Positions 35,131-43,379 are shown, counted from the stretch's first letter. The stretch is DNA of 64,000 bases from Lysinibacillus piscis (GCF_026012395.1 NZ_BRZA01000002.1:620001-684000), one strand, 5' to 3'. Program-made: numbers and translations. The notes: a model not told the origin generated them from the letters alone.

Positions 35131-36579
35131 ATGTCGATTAAAACACGATTTTTATTATCTTATATAGCCGTCATGCTAATTGCCATCTTACTTTTCCTAG
35201 CAGCAGGGTTTTTATTTTCTTTTGCCGTTACAGGGGATGTTAGGGCGATTGAACATTTTTATAAAAAATCCTATGTGCAAAAACCTTTAACGTCGGCTGA
35301 GGAAAGTGCTTTTCTAGATTTGAAACTACTCGCTAAAAGGAGTCCAGAGCAATTATTGGATCGTGAACAGCTACAAAAAATTGAAGCACCTACAATTGAA
35401 ATTGCTGTGAGGAAGGGTCAACACATCATTTACACATCAAAGGCTGACTATGAGCGAAGGCTACTGGCACATTTACCTGGCTTCGAGGCAACGAATATTA
35501 ATACACGAGACACCATTATGCTAGACAATGCCTTTTACACATATGTGAAGTTTGATTTTTATTTTTCAGACCAAACAGAGGGCAGTATTTTCGTGTTACG
35601 CAAAGTCAGCTCCTATACTGAATTAACGAGGGAGCTATTACCGATTTTATTGATTCTATTATTTGTGATATTTATGCTCATTATCGGTTTGTTAAACTAT
35701 GTTGTCTCAAGAAGTATCGTAAAGCCTATCTCTTCCTTAAAAGAAGGAGCAGAACGTATTAAATCGGGTGACTTAGATTTTGAGATTGTTACACAGTCAA
35801 AGGATGAAATTGGGCAGCTGAATCGTGCCTTTGAGGAAATGCGAATCAAGCTAAAAGAATCTGTGCAACTGCAATTACAGTATGAGGAAAATCGCAAAGA
35901 ATTATTGTCTAATATTTCCCATGATTTAAAAACACCCATTACCGCAATTATCGGCTATGTAGAGGGCATAAAGGATGGTGTAGCGAACACAGAGGAAAAA
36001 ATGGCTAAATATTTAACGACGATTCATACGAAAGCGAAAGATATGGATGTCTTAATTGATGAATTATTTTTATTTTCAAAGTTAGATTTAAAAAAAGTGC
36101 CTTTTACGATGGAAACGATTGATTTACAGCAGTATATGCGTGATTTTGTGGAGGAGGTCAATTTGGATTTAGTAGCGAGAGATATTCAATTGCAGTATAG
36201 GCCTCTGAGCAGCTCACTTTATGTGAAGGCAGACCGTGATAAATTAAGACGTGTATTAACGAATCTAGTCAACAATAGTGCAAAATATATGGATAAGCAG
36301 CACAAGCAAATTACGATTACGCTATATGAAAAAGCTGATGAAGTTGTGGTGGAAGTAAAGGATAATGGTGCAGGCATTGAGGCTACAGCTTTACCCCATA
36401 TTTTTGACCGCTTTTATCGTGCAGAAAAATCACGTAATTCGGAGACAGGTGGCAGTGGGCTAGGCTTAGCGATTGCCAAGCAAATTGTATTGGGAATGAG
36501 CGGTACCATTTGGGCAACCAGTGAGCTAACGAAGGGGACAAGCCTATTTATTTCACTAAATAAAGGAGACAACGAATGA
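35131..36579 (+). CDS. Sensor histidine kinase (HAMP, HisKA, HATPase)
   Basis: A 482-aa membrane kinase: TM1 about residues 7-33, extracytoplasmic sensor about 34-168, TM2 about 169-192, HAMP about 193-245 and HisKA with phospho-His264 in SNISHDLKTP. The ATPase has VNNSAKY (N box), VKDNGAGI (G1), FDRFYRAEK (F box) and TGGSGLGLAIAK (G2). The stimulus is unknown. ATG 35131 is preferred because GGGGGGA is at correct spacing. Its stop overlaps the response regulator start by 4 bp (ATGA), showing that they are partners. Confidence 0.94.
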   Translation: MSIKTRFLLSYIAVMLIAILLFLAAGFLFSFAVTGDVRAIEHFYKKSYVQKPLTSAEESAFLDLKLLAKRSPEQLLDREQLQKIEAPTIEIAVRKGQHIIYTSKADYERRLLAHLPGFEATNINTRDTIMLDNAFYTYVKFDFYFSDQTEGSIFVLRKVSSYTELTRELLPILLILLFVIFMLIIGLLNYVVSRSIVKPISSLKEGAERIKSGDLDFEIVTQSKDEIGQLNRAFEEMRIKLKESVQLQLQYEENRKELLSNISHDLKTPITAIIGYVEGIKDGVANTEEKMAKYLTTIHTKAKDMDVLIDELFLFSKLDLKKVPFTMETIDLQQYMRDFVEEVNLDLVARDIQLQYRPLSSSLYVKADRDKLRRVLTNLVNNSAKYMDKQHKQITITLYEKADEVVVEVKDNGAGIEATALPHIFDRFYRAEKSRNSETGGSGLGLAIAKQIVLGMSGTIWATSELTKGTSLFISLNKGDNE

Positions 36580-37262
36580 AACGTATCTTACTAATTGAAG
36601 ATGAAGTGAGTATTGCTGAGCTACAGCGTGATTATTTGGAGATTAATGATTTCCAAGTAACGATGCAGCATCATGGGGAAGATGGGCTACAAGAGGCATT
36701 ACAGGGCAGCTATGATTTAATTATTTTAGATATTATGCTACCAGGGATGAATGGCTTTGATATTTGTAAGCAAATACGGGCGGTGCATAATATACCTATT
36801 TTATTTGTATCAGCCAAAAAAGAGGATATTGATAAGATTCGAGGACTTGGGCTAGGGGCAGATGATTACATCACGAAGCCATTTAGTCCGAGTGAGCTTG
36901 TAGCAAGAGTGAAGGCACATTTAGCAAGATATGACCGTTTAGCTGGTAAGCAGGACACGGGTCATATTATGGCCATTCATGGAATGACGATTGATACATC
37001 TGCACGCAAGGTTCACATCAATGGAGAAGAGGTCGCTTTTACAACGAAGGAATTTGATTTACTCGTGTTCTTTGTCAAGCATCCGAACCAAGTGTTGAGT
37101 AAGGAGCAGCTTTATGAACGAAACTGGGGCTATGAATCAGCCGCAGATGTATCAACAGTCACAGTGCATATTCGCAAGCTGCGCGAAAAAATTGAACGAG
37201 ACCCTGCTCAGCCTAAATATCTTGAAACGGTATGGGGAGCGGGCTATCGTTTTAATGTATAA
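36576..37262 (+). CDS. OmpR-family response regulator
   Basis: A 228-aa transcription regulator. The receiver has the acidic pocket EDE (residues 8-10), phospho-Asp52 in LIILDIMLPG, Ser/Thr in LFVSAKK and Lys in YITKPFSP. The C-terminal winged helix contains TTKEFDLLVFFVKHPNQVLSKEQLYE and VHIRKLREKIE. Translationally coupled to the kinase. Targets may include the adjacent PepSY or ankyrin genes, but no operator was identified. Confidence 0.94.
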   Translation: MKRILLIEDEVSIAELQRDYLEINDFQVTMQHHGEDGLQEALQGSYDLIILDIMLPGMNGFDICKQIRAVHNIPILFVSAKKEDIDKIRGLGLGADDYITKPFSPSELVARVKAHLARYDRLAGKQDTGHIMAIHGMTIDTSARKVHINGEEVAFTTKEFDLLVFFVKHPNQVLSKEQLYERNWGYESAADVSTVTVHIRKLREKIERDPAQPKYLETVWGAGYRFNV

Positions 37263-37275
37263 GGAGGAGCTATAG

Positions 37276-37944
37276 ATGAAACCTATCGTTGTTATTATTT
37301 GTGGTTTACTCTTTTTCCTATCTACACCATTACCAAAAGGGGGTGAGAAATTAGTGGAACAATTATTTGAGGCAGTCGAACAAGGCGATGTTCAAGCAGT
37401 CCAAGCTATTTTACAAAAGCCTGTTGATATCAATGCACAGGATGCCCACAAACGAACAGCCCTAATGAAGGCAACCTACAATCATGATGTAGCAATAGCA
37501 AAACTGTTAATTGAGGCGGGAGCAGACGTCAATAAGCAAGATGATATGTTGAACAGCCCATTTCTCTATGCGGGGGCGGAAGGCTATTTAGAAATTGTCA
37601 AATTAACAATTCAAGCTGGAGCAGATCCTAGCATTACCAATCGCTACGGTGGAACAGCGCTTATTCCTGCTGCTGAGCATGGGCATATTGCTGTCATTGA
37701 AGAGCTATTAATGAAAACGAATATAGATGTCAATCATGTCAACCGTCTGGGCTGGACAGCTTTGATGGAAGCGATTATTTTAAATGATGGCAATGCCACA
37801 CAGCAACAAGTAGTACGTTTATTGATTGCCCATGGAGCAGATGTTAATATTCCAGATGATGATAACGTTACACCTTTACAGCATGCCAAAGCAAAAGGGT
37901 TTAAGGAGATTGTAAAATTATTGCAAGAGGCAGGTGCGAAATAG
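37276..37944 (+). CDS. Secreted/anchored ankyrin-repeat protein
   Basis: A 222-aa protein with a short N-terminal hydrophobic segment (KPIVVIICGLLFFLSTPLP, residues 2-20) that could be a signal peptide or anchor; no lipobox Cys is present. About five ankyrin repeats follow from residue 27, for example KRTALMKATYNHDVAIAKLL, IEAGADVNKQD and LGWTALMEAIIL. Ankyrin repeats mediate protein binding. It starts 13 nt after the response regulator with AAGGAGG, so it is in the same operon and may tune the two-component system from outside the membrane (inference). Confidence 0.88.
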   Translation: MKPIVVIICGLLFFLSTPLPKGGEKLVEQLFEAVEQGDVQAVQAILQKPVDINAQDAHKRTALMKATYNHDVAIAKLLIEAGADVNKQDDMLNSPFLYAGAEGYLEIVKLTIQAGADPSITNRYGGTALIPAAEHGHIAVIEELLMKTNIDVNHVNRLGWTALMEAIILNDGNATQQQVVRLLIAHGADVNIPDDDNVTPLQHAKAKGFKEIVKLLQEAGAK

Positions 37945-38126
37945 CAATGACAAAGTGAGGTGATCCATGTAAATTTCTCCTGCTATAAACTGTATCTCTC
38001 GAAAATATCTATATTACAGTTATTTGTATAATTTTATCATAAATTGTATTTGTTTGTAGAAAACATTCATTACTTACCTTTTATTGATATAATTAGATTT
38101 ATCAAATAATAAAAGGCGGGGTAGAA

Positions 38127-38744
38127 TTGAAAAAGATATTATCAGTAGTACTTATATTTTTTATAAGTATAGTTTTTTTAACTCCTAATGTTTTTGCTCA
38201 AGAAAACCAATTTACTGGACACGTAGCATCAGAAATCTATAATGAAAAGATAAAAGATTTCCAAAAATACATTGATGTTAGTGGGAATCTGATAGACTTC
38301 GATTACGAACAAGCAATTCTAGACGGAGCAGATCCTCAACTTGCTACTGAATTAAAAGAAACTTATGAAAAAGCTAATATTTACTTAACTGAAAATGAAA
38401 CTGGACTACTTCAACAAAATGTTTTTTCCAGAAGTTCAGTTGAAAAAAATTGTAGTGGACAAAATAAATATGATGGAAATATGGTTGCTGGTACAATGTA
38501 TATAGATTCTTGTAAAACAAATAAAATAATTGCAATAATAGCTATTGGTGGTGGAGCTCATGCAATCATGGCGTTTCTTCCATTTCCAGGTGCAGCTCCT
38601 GTATTTGGAATTGCCTCTGCCGTTTATGTAATAGGAGGGGGAATTCTAGCTTACAATAACGCTGATGGAACTGGTGTTAAGATTCGAATATTAGTAAATC
38701 CTATTACCAATGATTTTTATCCGTATTGGGTAAATCCACAATAA
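38127..38744 (+). CDS. Secreted hypothetical protein with a glycine-rich hydrophobic C-terminal region
   Basis: A 205-aa protein with a clear signal peptide (residues 1-25, ending NVFAQ). The middle is acidic and helical (residues 26-105). Two Cys flank a short loop in EKNCSGQNKYDG and YIDSCKTNK. A hydrophobic, Gly/Ala/Pro-rich stretch follows (about 136-180: IIAIIAIGGGAHAIMAF and PGAAPVFGIASAVYVIGG). This layout resembles secreted membrane-active peptides or toxins with a glycine-zipper, but no family is recognised. TTG start supported by AAAGGCGGGG. AT-rich. A small membrane protein gene follows after 17 nt. Confidence 0.7.
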   Translation: MKKILSVVLIFFISIVFLTPNVFAQENQFTGHVASEIYNEKIKDFQKYIDVSGNLIDFDYEQAILDGADPQLATELKETYEKANIYLTENETGLLQQNVFSRSSVEKNCSGQNKYDGNMVAGTMYIDSCKTNKIIAIIAIGGGAHAIMAFLPFPGAAPVFGIASAVYVIGGGILAYNNADGTGVKIRILVNPITNDFYPYWVNPQ

Positions 38745-38761
38745 GAAGGCTGGTAACAATT

Positions 38762-38950
38762 ATGAAAAAGCTTTTTTTTTCAATCATTTTTTTCATGATT
38801 TTTTCTAGTATTATTCTAAGCATATATTCATATCTCCATCCAGATCAAAAAAATGCTTATGTGGCATTGATTATTTCTTTGTTAATACTATCTTGTGTAA
38901 TAGTATTAACGGTAGTATTTAAATGGATAAACAGAAAAAATCTTAATTAG
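38762..38950 (+). CDS. Small two-helix membrane protein, possible partner of upstream secreted protein
   Basis: A 62-aa protein with two transmembrane helices (about residues 3-22 and 32-54) and a basic C-terminus (KWINRKNLN). ATG 38762 follows GAAGGCTGG and begins 17 nt after the secreted protein gene. The frame is open 12 codons further upstream, but that part overlaps the previous gene and lacks a ribosome-binding site. Size and topology are like small immunity proteins of bacteriocin loci, which is suggestive only. Followed by a strong terminator shared by the pair. Confidence 0.6.
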   Translation: MKKLFFSIIFFMIFSSIILSIYSYLHPDQKNAYVALIISLLILSCVIVLTVVFKWINRKNLN

Positions 38951-38962
38951 ACTAGGTTTCAC

Positions 38963-39008
38963 ACCATAGATAAAGCCATCGAAAACTTCTCGATGGCTTT
39001 TGTCTATG
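38963..39008 (+). terminator. Terminator of the secreted/membrane protein pair
   Basis: A two-part stem, CCATAGA and AAAGCCATCGA pairing with TCGATGGCTTT and TCTATGG, with a TTTTG stretch in the 3' arm. Confidence 0.75.
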
Positions 39009-39142
39009 GTTTGGAATTTACTATCTTAAATTAATTTCTCTATTATTTAATGTTTTTTTAATAGTTTATTTAGAGGCAGTTTAGATGTTGTCTTTATCAT
39101 AAGTTTTGTAAACAAATTACACATTAAAGGAGAATGAAATTT

Positions 39143-40213
39143 ATGACATTTAAAAAACGAATTGTACCCGTTGCACTTGCTTTCTCAATTTTATCAGGAG
39201 TAGTTGCAGTCGATATACCAACCCGTGCAGAGGCAGCCGCTACAGAACAACAGGAGCAAGTAGCAAAAATGACAATGATTAAACCATTAAACACAATGAC
39301 ATTACAAATTACATTTAATCAGCCATTAGCTGCTGAAGATGTGGATCAAAATAATTTAGCTGCTATTAAAAAGCATTTTACATTTAACGGTGATTTAGAA
39401 ATTGTCAATGTGCCTCGCTTAATGACAGGCGCTAAAAGCACATACATCGTTCCTGTAACATTCCAAGAGGATGATTTTATTTACACAGTAAGCTATAAAG
39501 AGCAACGTAACAAAGTGTTTGAAGGCACAGATGAAAAAGTGTTTGTACGTGATGCAGCACAAGTAACCAATGATACGCTGAAATTAGAATCATTTTTAGA
39601 AGATGGCGTTGTGGATTATGCCAATATTATCGAAGCATATCGACAAGGACGTGGCAGCTTAGCCTTTAGTTTAGATAAACAAAATCGAGATGCGAATGGT
39701 CAACGCTTCGACGTGATTTCCTCATTGCGTGATCGTTATGTAACGGTTAAAGGAAGCAATGGTGAGGAATTTGTAGCAAATTATGTACCATTTACACAGG
39801 CTGCTGATGGCAAACAAGCACCACAATTTAGACTACCTGCTGGTGAAACATTTAAAACAGGTGTAACTTATCGTGTGTATGCGGAATGGGCAGAGATTGA
39901 TAACAAGAGCTTTGTAGCGAAAGTCATTGCACCATTAACGATTCAATCTGCGAAAACAGTGGATGAGAAATCTATTGAAATTCAATTAGCACAAGACCCA
40001 CAAGCAGATTTATTAGCAGGCCGAAGTGTTGAGCTACAAGGTACAGATGGTAGTAAGCTTCAAGCACAATATCGCTATTCTTCAAGAAAAGGCACTATTG
40101 GTATTTTTGATATTACAGGTGGTACATTACAAGCGAACGTTTCATATAAAGTGCTACCATTAAACAATTGGGCTGCGGCAACAAATATTACGCTAACAGC
40201 AAAAAGTAATTAA
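39143..40213 (+). CDS. Secreted cell-surface-type protein with Ig-like beta domains
   Basis: A 356-aa protein with a Sec signal peptide (KKRIVPVALAFSILSGVVAV...RAEAAA, about residues 1-32). The rest looks like two or three beta-sandwich domains of the kind in S-layer and cell-wall proteins, with strands such as MTMIKPLNTMTLQITFNQPL and KTVDEKSIEIQLAQDP, each introducing an 'X-F/L-N/D' motif. No SLH, LPXTG or enzymatic motif is present. ATG 39143 is preferred because AAAGGAG is 10 nt upstream; ATG 39134 is too close. Function is probably structural, by analogy. Confidence 0.75.
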   Translation: MTFKKRIVPVALAFSILSGVVAVDIPTRAEAAATEQQEQVAKMTMIKPLNTMTLQITFNQPLAAEDVDQNNLAAIKKHFTFNGDLEIVNVPRLMTGAKSTYIVPVTFQEDDFIYTVSYKEQRNKVFEGTDEKVFVRDAAQVTNDTLKLESFLEDGVVDYANIIEAYRQGRGSLAFSLDKQNRDANGQRFDVISSLRDRYVTVKGSNGEEFVANYVPFTQAADGKQAPQFRLPAGETFKTGVTYRVYAEWAEIDNKSFVAKVIAPLTIQSAKTVDEKSIEIQLAQDPQADLLAGRSVELQGTDGSKLQAQYRYSSRKGTIGIFDITGGTLQANVSYKVLPLNNWAAATNITLTAKSN

Positions 40214-40279
40214 AATATAGTTGGTTAGTCGTATTTTTAGGCTAGAAAAATTGATTTTGAATGCTCAGAATAGTAAGTT

Positions 40280-40311
40280 TTTGAGAACCTCTTTTTATGA
40301 GGTTCTTTTTT
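40280..40311 (+). terminator. Terminator after the surface protein gene
   Basis: AGAACCTC / GAGGTTCT with a 7-nt loop and six T residues that run into the next palindrome. Confidence 0.85.
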
Positions 40312-40357
40312 ATCAAGGTTGGCATAGGTGTTTGAACACCCATACCAACCTTGATAA
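40310..40357. repeat. 48-bp near-perfect palindrome with TTATC/GATAA ends
   Basis: Two 22-nt arms (outer ends TTATCAAGGTTGG and CCAACCTTGATAA, inner ends GGTGT and ACACC) pair at 20 of 22 positions around loop TTGA. It starts in the T-run of the preceding terminator and is followed by AAGCC. A second element of the same plan lies at 52510-52559. Confidence 0.8.
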
Positions 40358-40447
40358 AAGCCCCGGCGGATGTCACGGATTTTGAAGAGGAACTTTTTCG
40401 AGCAAGCTCGAAAAAATCCGGACGCAATTACGCCCCAGCGCAATTGA
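40358..40447. repeat. Additional inverted repeats before the NERD gene
   Basis: Immediately after the palindrome, this GC-richer stretch holds TTTTTCGAG / CTCGAAAAA (40394-40415) inside a larger CGGATTTT / AAAATCCG pairing. It also holds the spaced pair CGCAATT / CGCAATTG. It looks like a composite intergenic repeat rather than coding sequence; minus-strand frames here have no coding character. Confidence 0.5.
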
Positions 40448-40473
40448 TATAATACTAGCAGGAGGTGAAGAGA

Positions 40474-41427
40474 TTGATTCTTTTGGCACGACAACCATCA
40501 GAAACAAAGAAAATGTTGGAGGCATTGCTTTATCGATTGCCTGCTACACATCGTGATTATATGTATTATGAAGAACAGCTAAGACGCATACAGGCTGGCT
40601 TTGCGGGAGAGCAGCGTGTGGATGCAGAATGGCTGGAAATCGACTTACCTTTCCCACATTACTTTCTTCATGATTTACAAGTGACCAATCGCTTCGGTAC
40701 ATCCCATCAAATAGATACAATTTTGCTCTGTCCTCATTTTATTTTACTGCTTGAAATCAAGAATATTGCAGGTATGCTGAAACTTGATAAGGAATTTGCC
40801 CAATTTACAAGGACAACAATAGATGGGCAATTAGATGGTATGACCAACCCATTTTATCAAGTAAGGCGACATCAGGAATGGTTGACTTGGGAATTACAAC
40901 AGGTACACATGACCATCCCAGTGCATCATGCTGTTGTGATGGCTACAAAGAAGGCGATTTTGTCGAATGGCTTAAGTGACCAAGCAATTTTTCATGTAGC
41001 GGGCCTACGTTACTATGTGCGAAAGCTACTACAGCAATATCCGAACGTGATGCTGGATGAAAAGGAGTTAGCCCAGCTCGCACAGCAGTTGTTGGCCAAA
41101 CATAGGCCATTTCAGCGTAAACTGTCATTACCGTTGCAGGACATTCAAAAGGGTGTACTTTGTCCACAATGCTCAAATGGGCAACAGATGGACTATCATT
41201 ATAAAAAATGGGTTTGTCGGCGATGTGGCTTGATTGATGCCAATGCTTTGCTGCGAACGCTAGAGGACTATCGCTTGCTAATGGGAGAGATGTTAACAAA
41301 TCAAAGCTTTTGTACATTTTTCGCAATTGATTCTCCCAATATTGCTTATAAATTATTGAAGAAATTACCATTACAAGCCGTGGGAGAGAAGCGACACCGT
41401 CAATATTGGATTATGGAGCCAACATGA
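40474..41427 (+). CDS. NERD domain protein with C-terminal zinc ribbon
   Basis: A 317-aa protein. The nuclease-related NERD domain (about residues 40-160) shows the family's GEQRVDAEW...L, HDLQV, IDTILLCPHFILLLEIKN (Asp and Glu-x-Lys of the nuclease-like core) and NPFYQVRRHQEWL. The C-terminal part has CPQC...CRRC spaced as a zinc ribbon (about 225-255). A DNA-processing role is inferred from the fold. TTG 40474 is chosen because AGGAGGTG lies 7 nt upstream; the listed alternative GTG 40465 is inside that site. A terminator overlaps the stop. Confidence 0.85.
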   Translation: MILLARQPSETKKMLEALLYRLPATHRDYMYYEEQLRRIQAGFAGEQRVDAEWLEIDLPFPHYFLHDLQVTNRFGTSHQIDTILLCPHFILLLEIKNIAGMLKLDKEFAQFTRTTIDGQLDGMTNPFYQVRRHQEWLTWELQQVHMTIPVHHAVVMATKKAILSNGLSDQAIFHVAGLRYYVRKLLQQYPNVMLDEKELAQLAQQLLAKHRPFQRKLSLPLQDIQKGVLCPQCSNGQQMDYHYKKWVCRRCGLIDANALLRTLEDYRLLMGEMLTNQSFCTFFAIDSPNIAYKLLKKLPLQAVGEKRHRQYWIMEPT

Positions 41428-41450
41428 AATTGGGATTATGTTGGCTTTTT
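41417..41450 (+). terminator. Terminator overlapping the NERD gene stop
   Basis: A perfect stem AGCCAACAT / ATGTTGGCT with a 12-nt loop is followed by five T residues. Confidence 0.88.
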
Positions 41451-41458
41451 GGGGCGAA

Positions 41459-41563
41459 GACGGATAGAAATGTTAAAGTGACGGATAGAACCTCGAAACA
41501 GACGGATAAAATGCCAAAAGTGACGGATAGAAATTCAAAACAGGTGGATAGCTCTGGACAAAG
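41459..41563 (+). repeat. Five tandem 21-bp degenerate repeats
   Basis: GACGGAT occurs at 41459, 41480, 41501 and 41522, and GGTGGAT at 41543, an exact 21-bp period. The unit reads roughly GACGGATAGAA, then variable bases, then AAA. Because 21 is a multiple of three, the frame codes seven-residue repeats (KTDRNVK, VTDRTSK, QTDKMPK, VTDRNSK). There is no ribosome-binding site, and the array begins after a terminator, so a translated protein is doubtful. GGGCGAA just before the first unit (41452) is the core of the second array at 59387. Confidence 0.85.
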
Positions 41564-41572
41564 AGCTATTTT
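41548..41572 (+). terminator. Hairpin closing the 21-bp array
   Basis: ATAGCTCT / AGAGCTAT with a 6-nt loop and TTTT. The last repeat unit forms its left arm. Confidence 0.6.
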
Positions 41573-41622
41573 AGGTATATGGTTAGTTAGGGTAACTAAT
41601 TAATTTCATGTGAGGTGATCGT

Positions 41623-42042
41623 TTGACACTAGAACAGGATTTTTTTAATGAATATCGCTTACTATACAGACCTTTCATTAATCATATCAATACGCTATTA
41701 GGAAAATATCAATTATACAATTCGCAATGGGCGGTTTTGAGGCTATTACATGACAAAGGACCACATTCACTCGTGACCATTGCACACTTTATGTATATTG
41801 AAAAGCCAAGTGTGACAAGGCTTGTACAAAAGCTGGTAGAGCTTGGCTATGTGGAAACGATGACAGGGCAAGATAAGCGAGAAAAGCTTGTACAGTTAAC
41901 AACAAGTGGTGAACAAGTTGTACAAGAAATTCAAGCGTATTTAAAGCCCTATTTAAAGGAAGCATTAACAGGAGTTTCCGAGCAAGAGATGCTGATTGCA
42001 ACACAGGTGTTAGCCAAAATATGTGCGAACATCAATAGATAG
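41623..42042 (+). CDS. MarR family transcriptional regulator
   Basis: A 139-aa winged-helix regulator. Dimerisation helices lie at both ends and the DNA-binding core at about residues 35-100: WAVLRLLHDKGPHSLVTIAHFM, KPSVTRLVQKLVELGYVE (recognition helix) and the wing GQDKREKLVQLTTSG. TTG start with GAGGTGAT upstream. It lies 11 nt before an MFS transporter gene in the same direction, so it probably represses that exporter and is relieved by a ligand. Confidence 0.92.
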   Translation: MTLEQDFFNEYRLLYRPFINHINTLLGKYQLYNSQWAVLRLLHDKGPHSLVTIAHFMYIEKPSVTRLVQKLVELGYVETMTGQDKREKLVQLTTSGEQVVQEIQAYLKPYLKEALTGVSEQEMLIATQVLAKICANINR

Positions 42043-42053
42043 GAGTAAGACAA

Positions 42054-43253
42054 ATGGAAACAACAAAACAAAAATTATGGACAAAAGATTTTTTAATCGT
42101 CTCCTTAATTAACTTTACAATTACACTCATTTTCTTCTTATTAATGGTGACAATTGCAGGCTATGCGGTAGAGCATTTCCATGCATCGACAAGTACGGCA
42201 GGGCTTGTATCGAGTATTTTTATTATTGGTACGTTAATTGGTCGTATCGGTACAGGGCGCATCATCGGGAGTGCAGGTAGCAAAAAAACATTATTTGTTG
42301 GGCTACTATCCTTTATGTTATTGACAATGGCTTATTTCATTGCGATTAATTTACCATTATTAATGCTCATTCGTTTAGGACAGGGGATTGCACTTGGTAT
42401 AGCAAGCACGGCAACAGGAACGATGATTGCACAAATTTTACCGCCACAGCGACGTGGAGAAGGGATTGGCTATTATAGTTTAAGTGCCATCTTAGCGACA
42501 GCGATTGGACCGTTTGTAGGCATTTTATTAACACAAATGTTTAGCGATTACCGTATGATTTTCGCTGTTGATTCTGTGTTGGCGGTCATATGCTTCTTCA
42601 TGTACTTTATTGTTACTGTACCAGCCTCACCTACGAAAGCGAAAGCAGTTACAGAAAAAAGTGGCTTTCAACTCTCTAATTTTATTGAAATGCGTGCCTT
42701 ACCGATTGCCTTTGTGGCTCTTGTTATTGGTTTTGCTTATTCAGGTGTGATGTCCTTTTTAACGTTTTATGCGAAGGAGTTAAACTTAGTGACAGCAGGT
42801 AGCTATTTCTTTATCGTTTATGCGATTGTCATTTTAGTGACACGCCCGTTCACAGGTAAGCTACTTGATACAAGAGGCGCTAATATTGTGGTATATCCAT
42901 GTCTTATTATTTATGCACTTGGTATGTATGCATTTAGTACAGCTACAACCAGTTTTGTGCTCTTATTAGCAGCGGCAGGAATCGGGATTGGCTACGGAAA
43001 TTTCAATTCTGTAGGACAAGCTGTAGCCGTCAAGGTAACACCACATGAGCGATTAGGACTTGCGACATCCACTTATTTTATTTTATATGATACTGGTTTA
43101 GGTGTCGGGCCTTATGTCTTAGGTTTATTTGCATCAACAATGGGCTACAGTAAAATTTTCTTGGCAATGGTCTTTGTTATTTTAGTGGCGATTGTGCTGT
43201 ATTATTTTTTATATGGGAAAAATGAAAAAACAAAAGAAGTACAAATTTCGTAG
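42054..43253 (+). CDS. MFS transporter
   Basis: A 399-aa membrane protein with 12 predicted helices. The cytoplasmic loop between helices 2 and 3 carries GRIGTGRIIGSAGSKK, the MFS motif A region (GxxxDRxGRR-like, degenerate), and the fifth helix region has GLxxGPFVG-type spacing in AIGPFVGILL. Its pairing with MarR suggests drug or toxic compound efflux; the substrate is unknown. AGGAG precedes the ATG at normal spacing. A hairpin with a T-run follows. Confidence 0.92.
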   Translation: METTKQKLWTKDFLIVSLINFTITLIFFLLMVTIAGYAVEHFHASTSTAGLVSSIFIIGTLIGRIGTGRIIGSAGSKKTLFVGLLSFMLLTMAYFIAINLPLLMLIRLGQGIALGIASTATGTMIAQILPPQRRGEGIGYYSLSAILATAIGPFVGILLTQMFSDYRMIFAVDSVLAVICFFMYFIVTVPASPTKAKAVTEKSGFQLSNFIEMRALPIAFVALVIGFAYSGVMSFLTFYAKELNLVTAGSYFFIVYAIVILVTRPFTGKLLDTRGANIVVYPCLIIYALGMYAFSTATTSFVLLLAAAGIGIGYGNFNSVGQAVAVKVTPHERLGLATSTYFILYDTGLGVGPYVLGLFASTMGYSKIFLAMVFVILVAIVLYYFLYGKNEKTKEVQIS

Positions 43254-43273
43254 ATTAGAATCATTATATTGTA

Positions 43274-43330
43274 GAAAAAACGATATTTTGCTAGTTTTCT
43301 GTATAAGGGAACTGCGAAATGTCGTTTTTT
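43274..43330 (+). terminator. Terminator after the MFS gene
   Basis: AAAAAACGA.ATTT / AAAT.TCGTTTTTT with an inner AGTT / AACT helix. Confidence 0.6.
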
Positions 43331-43350
43331 GCTTTAAATGAAAATAGCGC

Positions 43351-43379
43351 TTGCATTCAATTATGATAATCATTATCAT
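43351..43379 (+). promoter_or_regulatory. Fur-controlled promoter of the efe operon
   Basis: TTGCAT (43351-43356) and TATCAT (43374-43379) are 17 nt apart. The perfect 7-1-7 Fur box TGATAATCATTATCA (43364-43378) covers the -10 region, 37 nt before efeO. Iron-replete Fur should block this promoter. Confidence 0.9.

Noticed and set aside
40237-40494. Minus-strand frames of 60-85 codons upstream of the NERD gene
   Set aside because: They run through terminators, a palindrome and other inverted repeats, lack ribosome-binding sites, and look compositionally like chance frames.
41459-41563. CRISPR-like repeat/spacer reading of the 21-bp array
   Set aside because: Units are contiguous, degenerate and only 21 bp, with no 25-35 bp spacers and no cas genes in the window.
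41406-41603. 65-codon plus-strand frame with TDR-type repeats
   Set aside because: It begins inside the NERD gene and its terminator, has no ribosome-binding site, and is explained by the 21-bp DNA repeat. Kept as a repeat, not as a gene.
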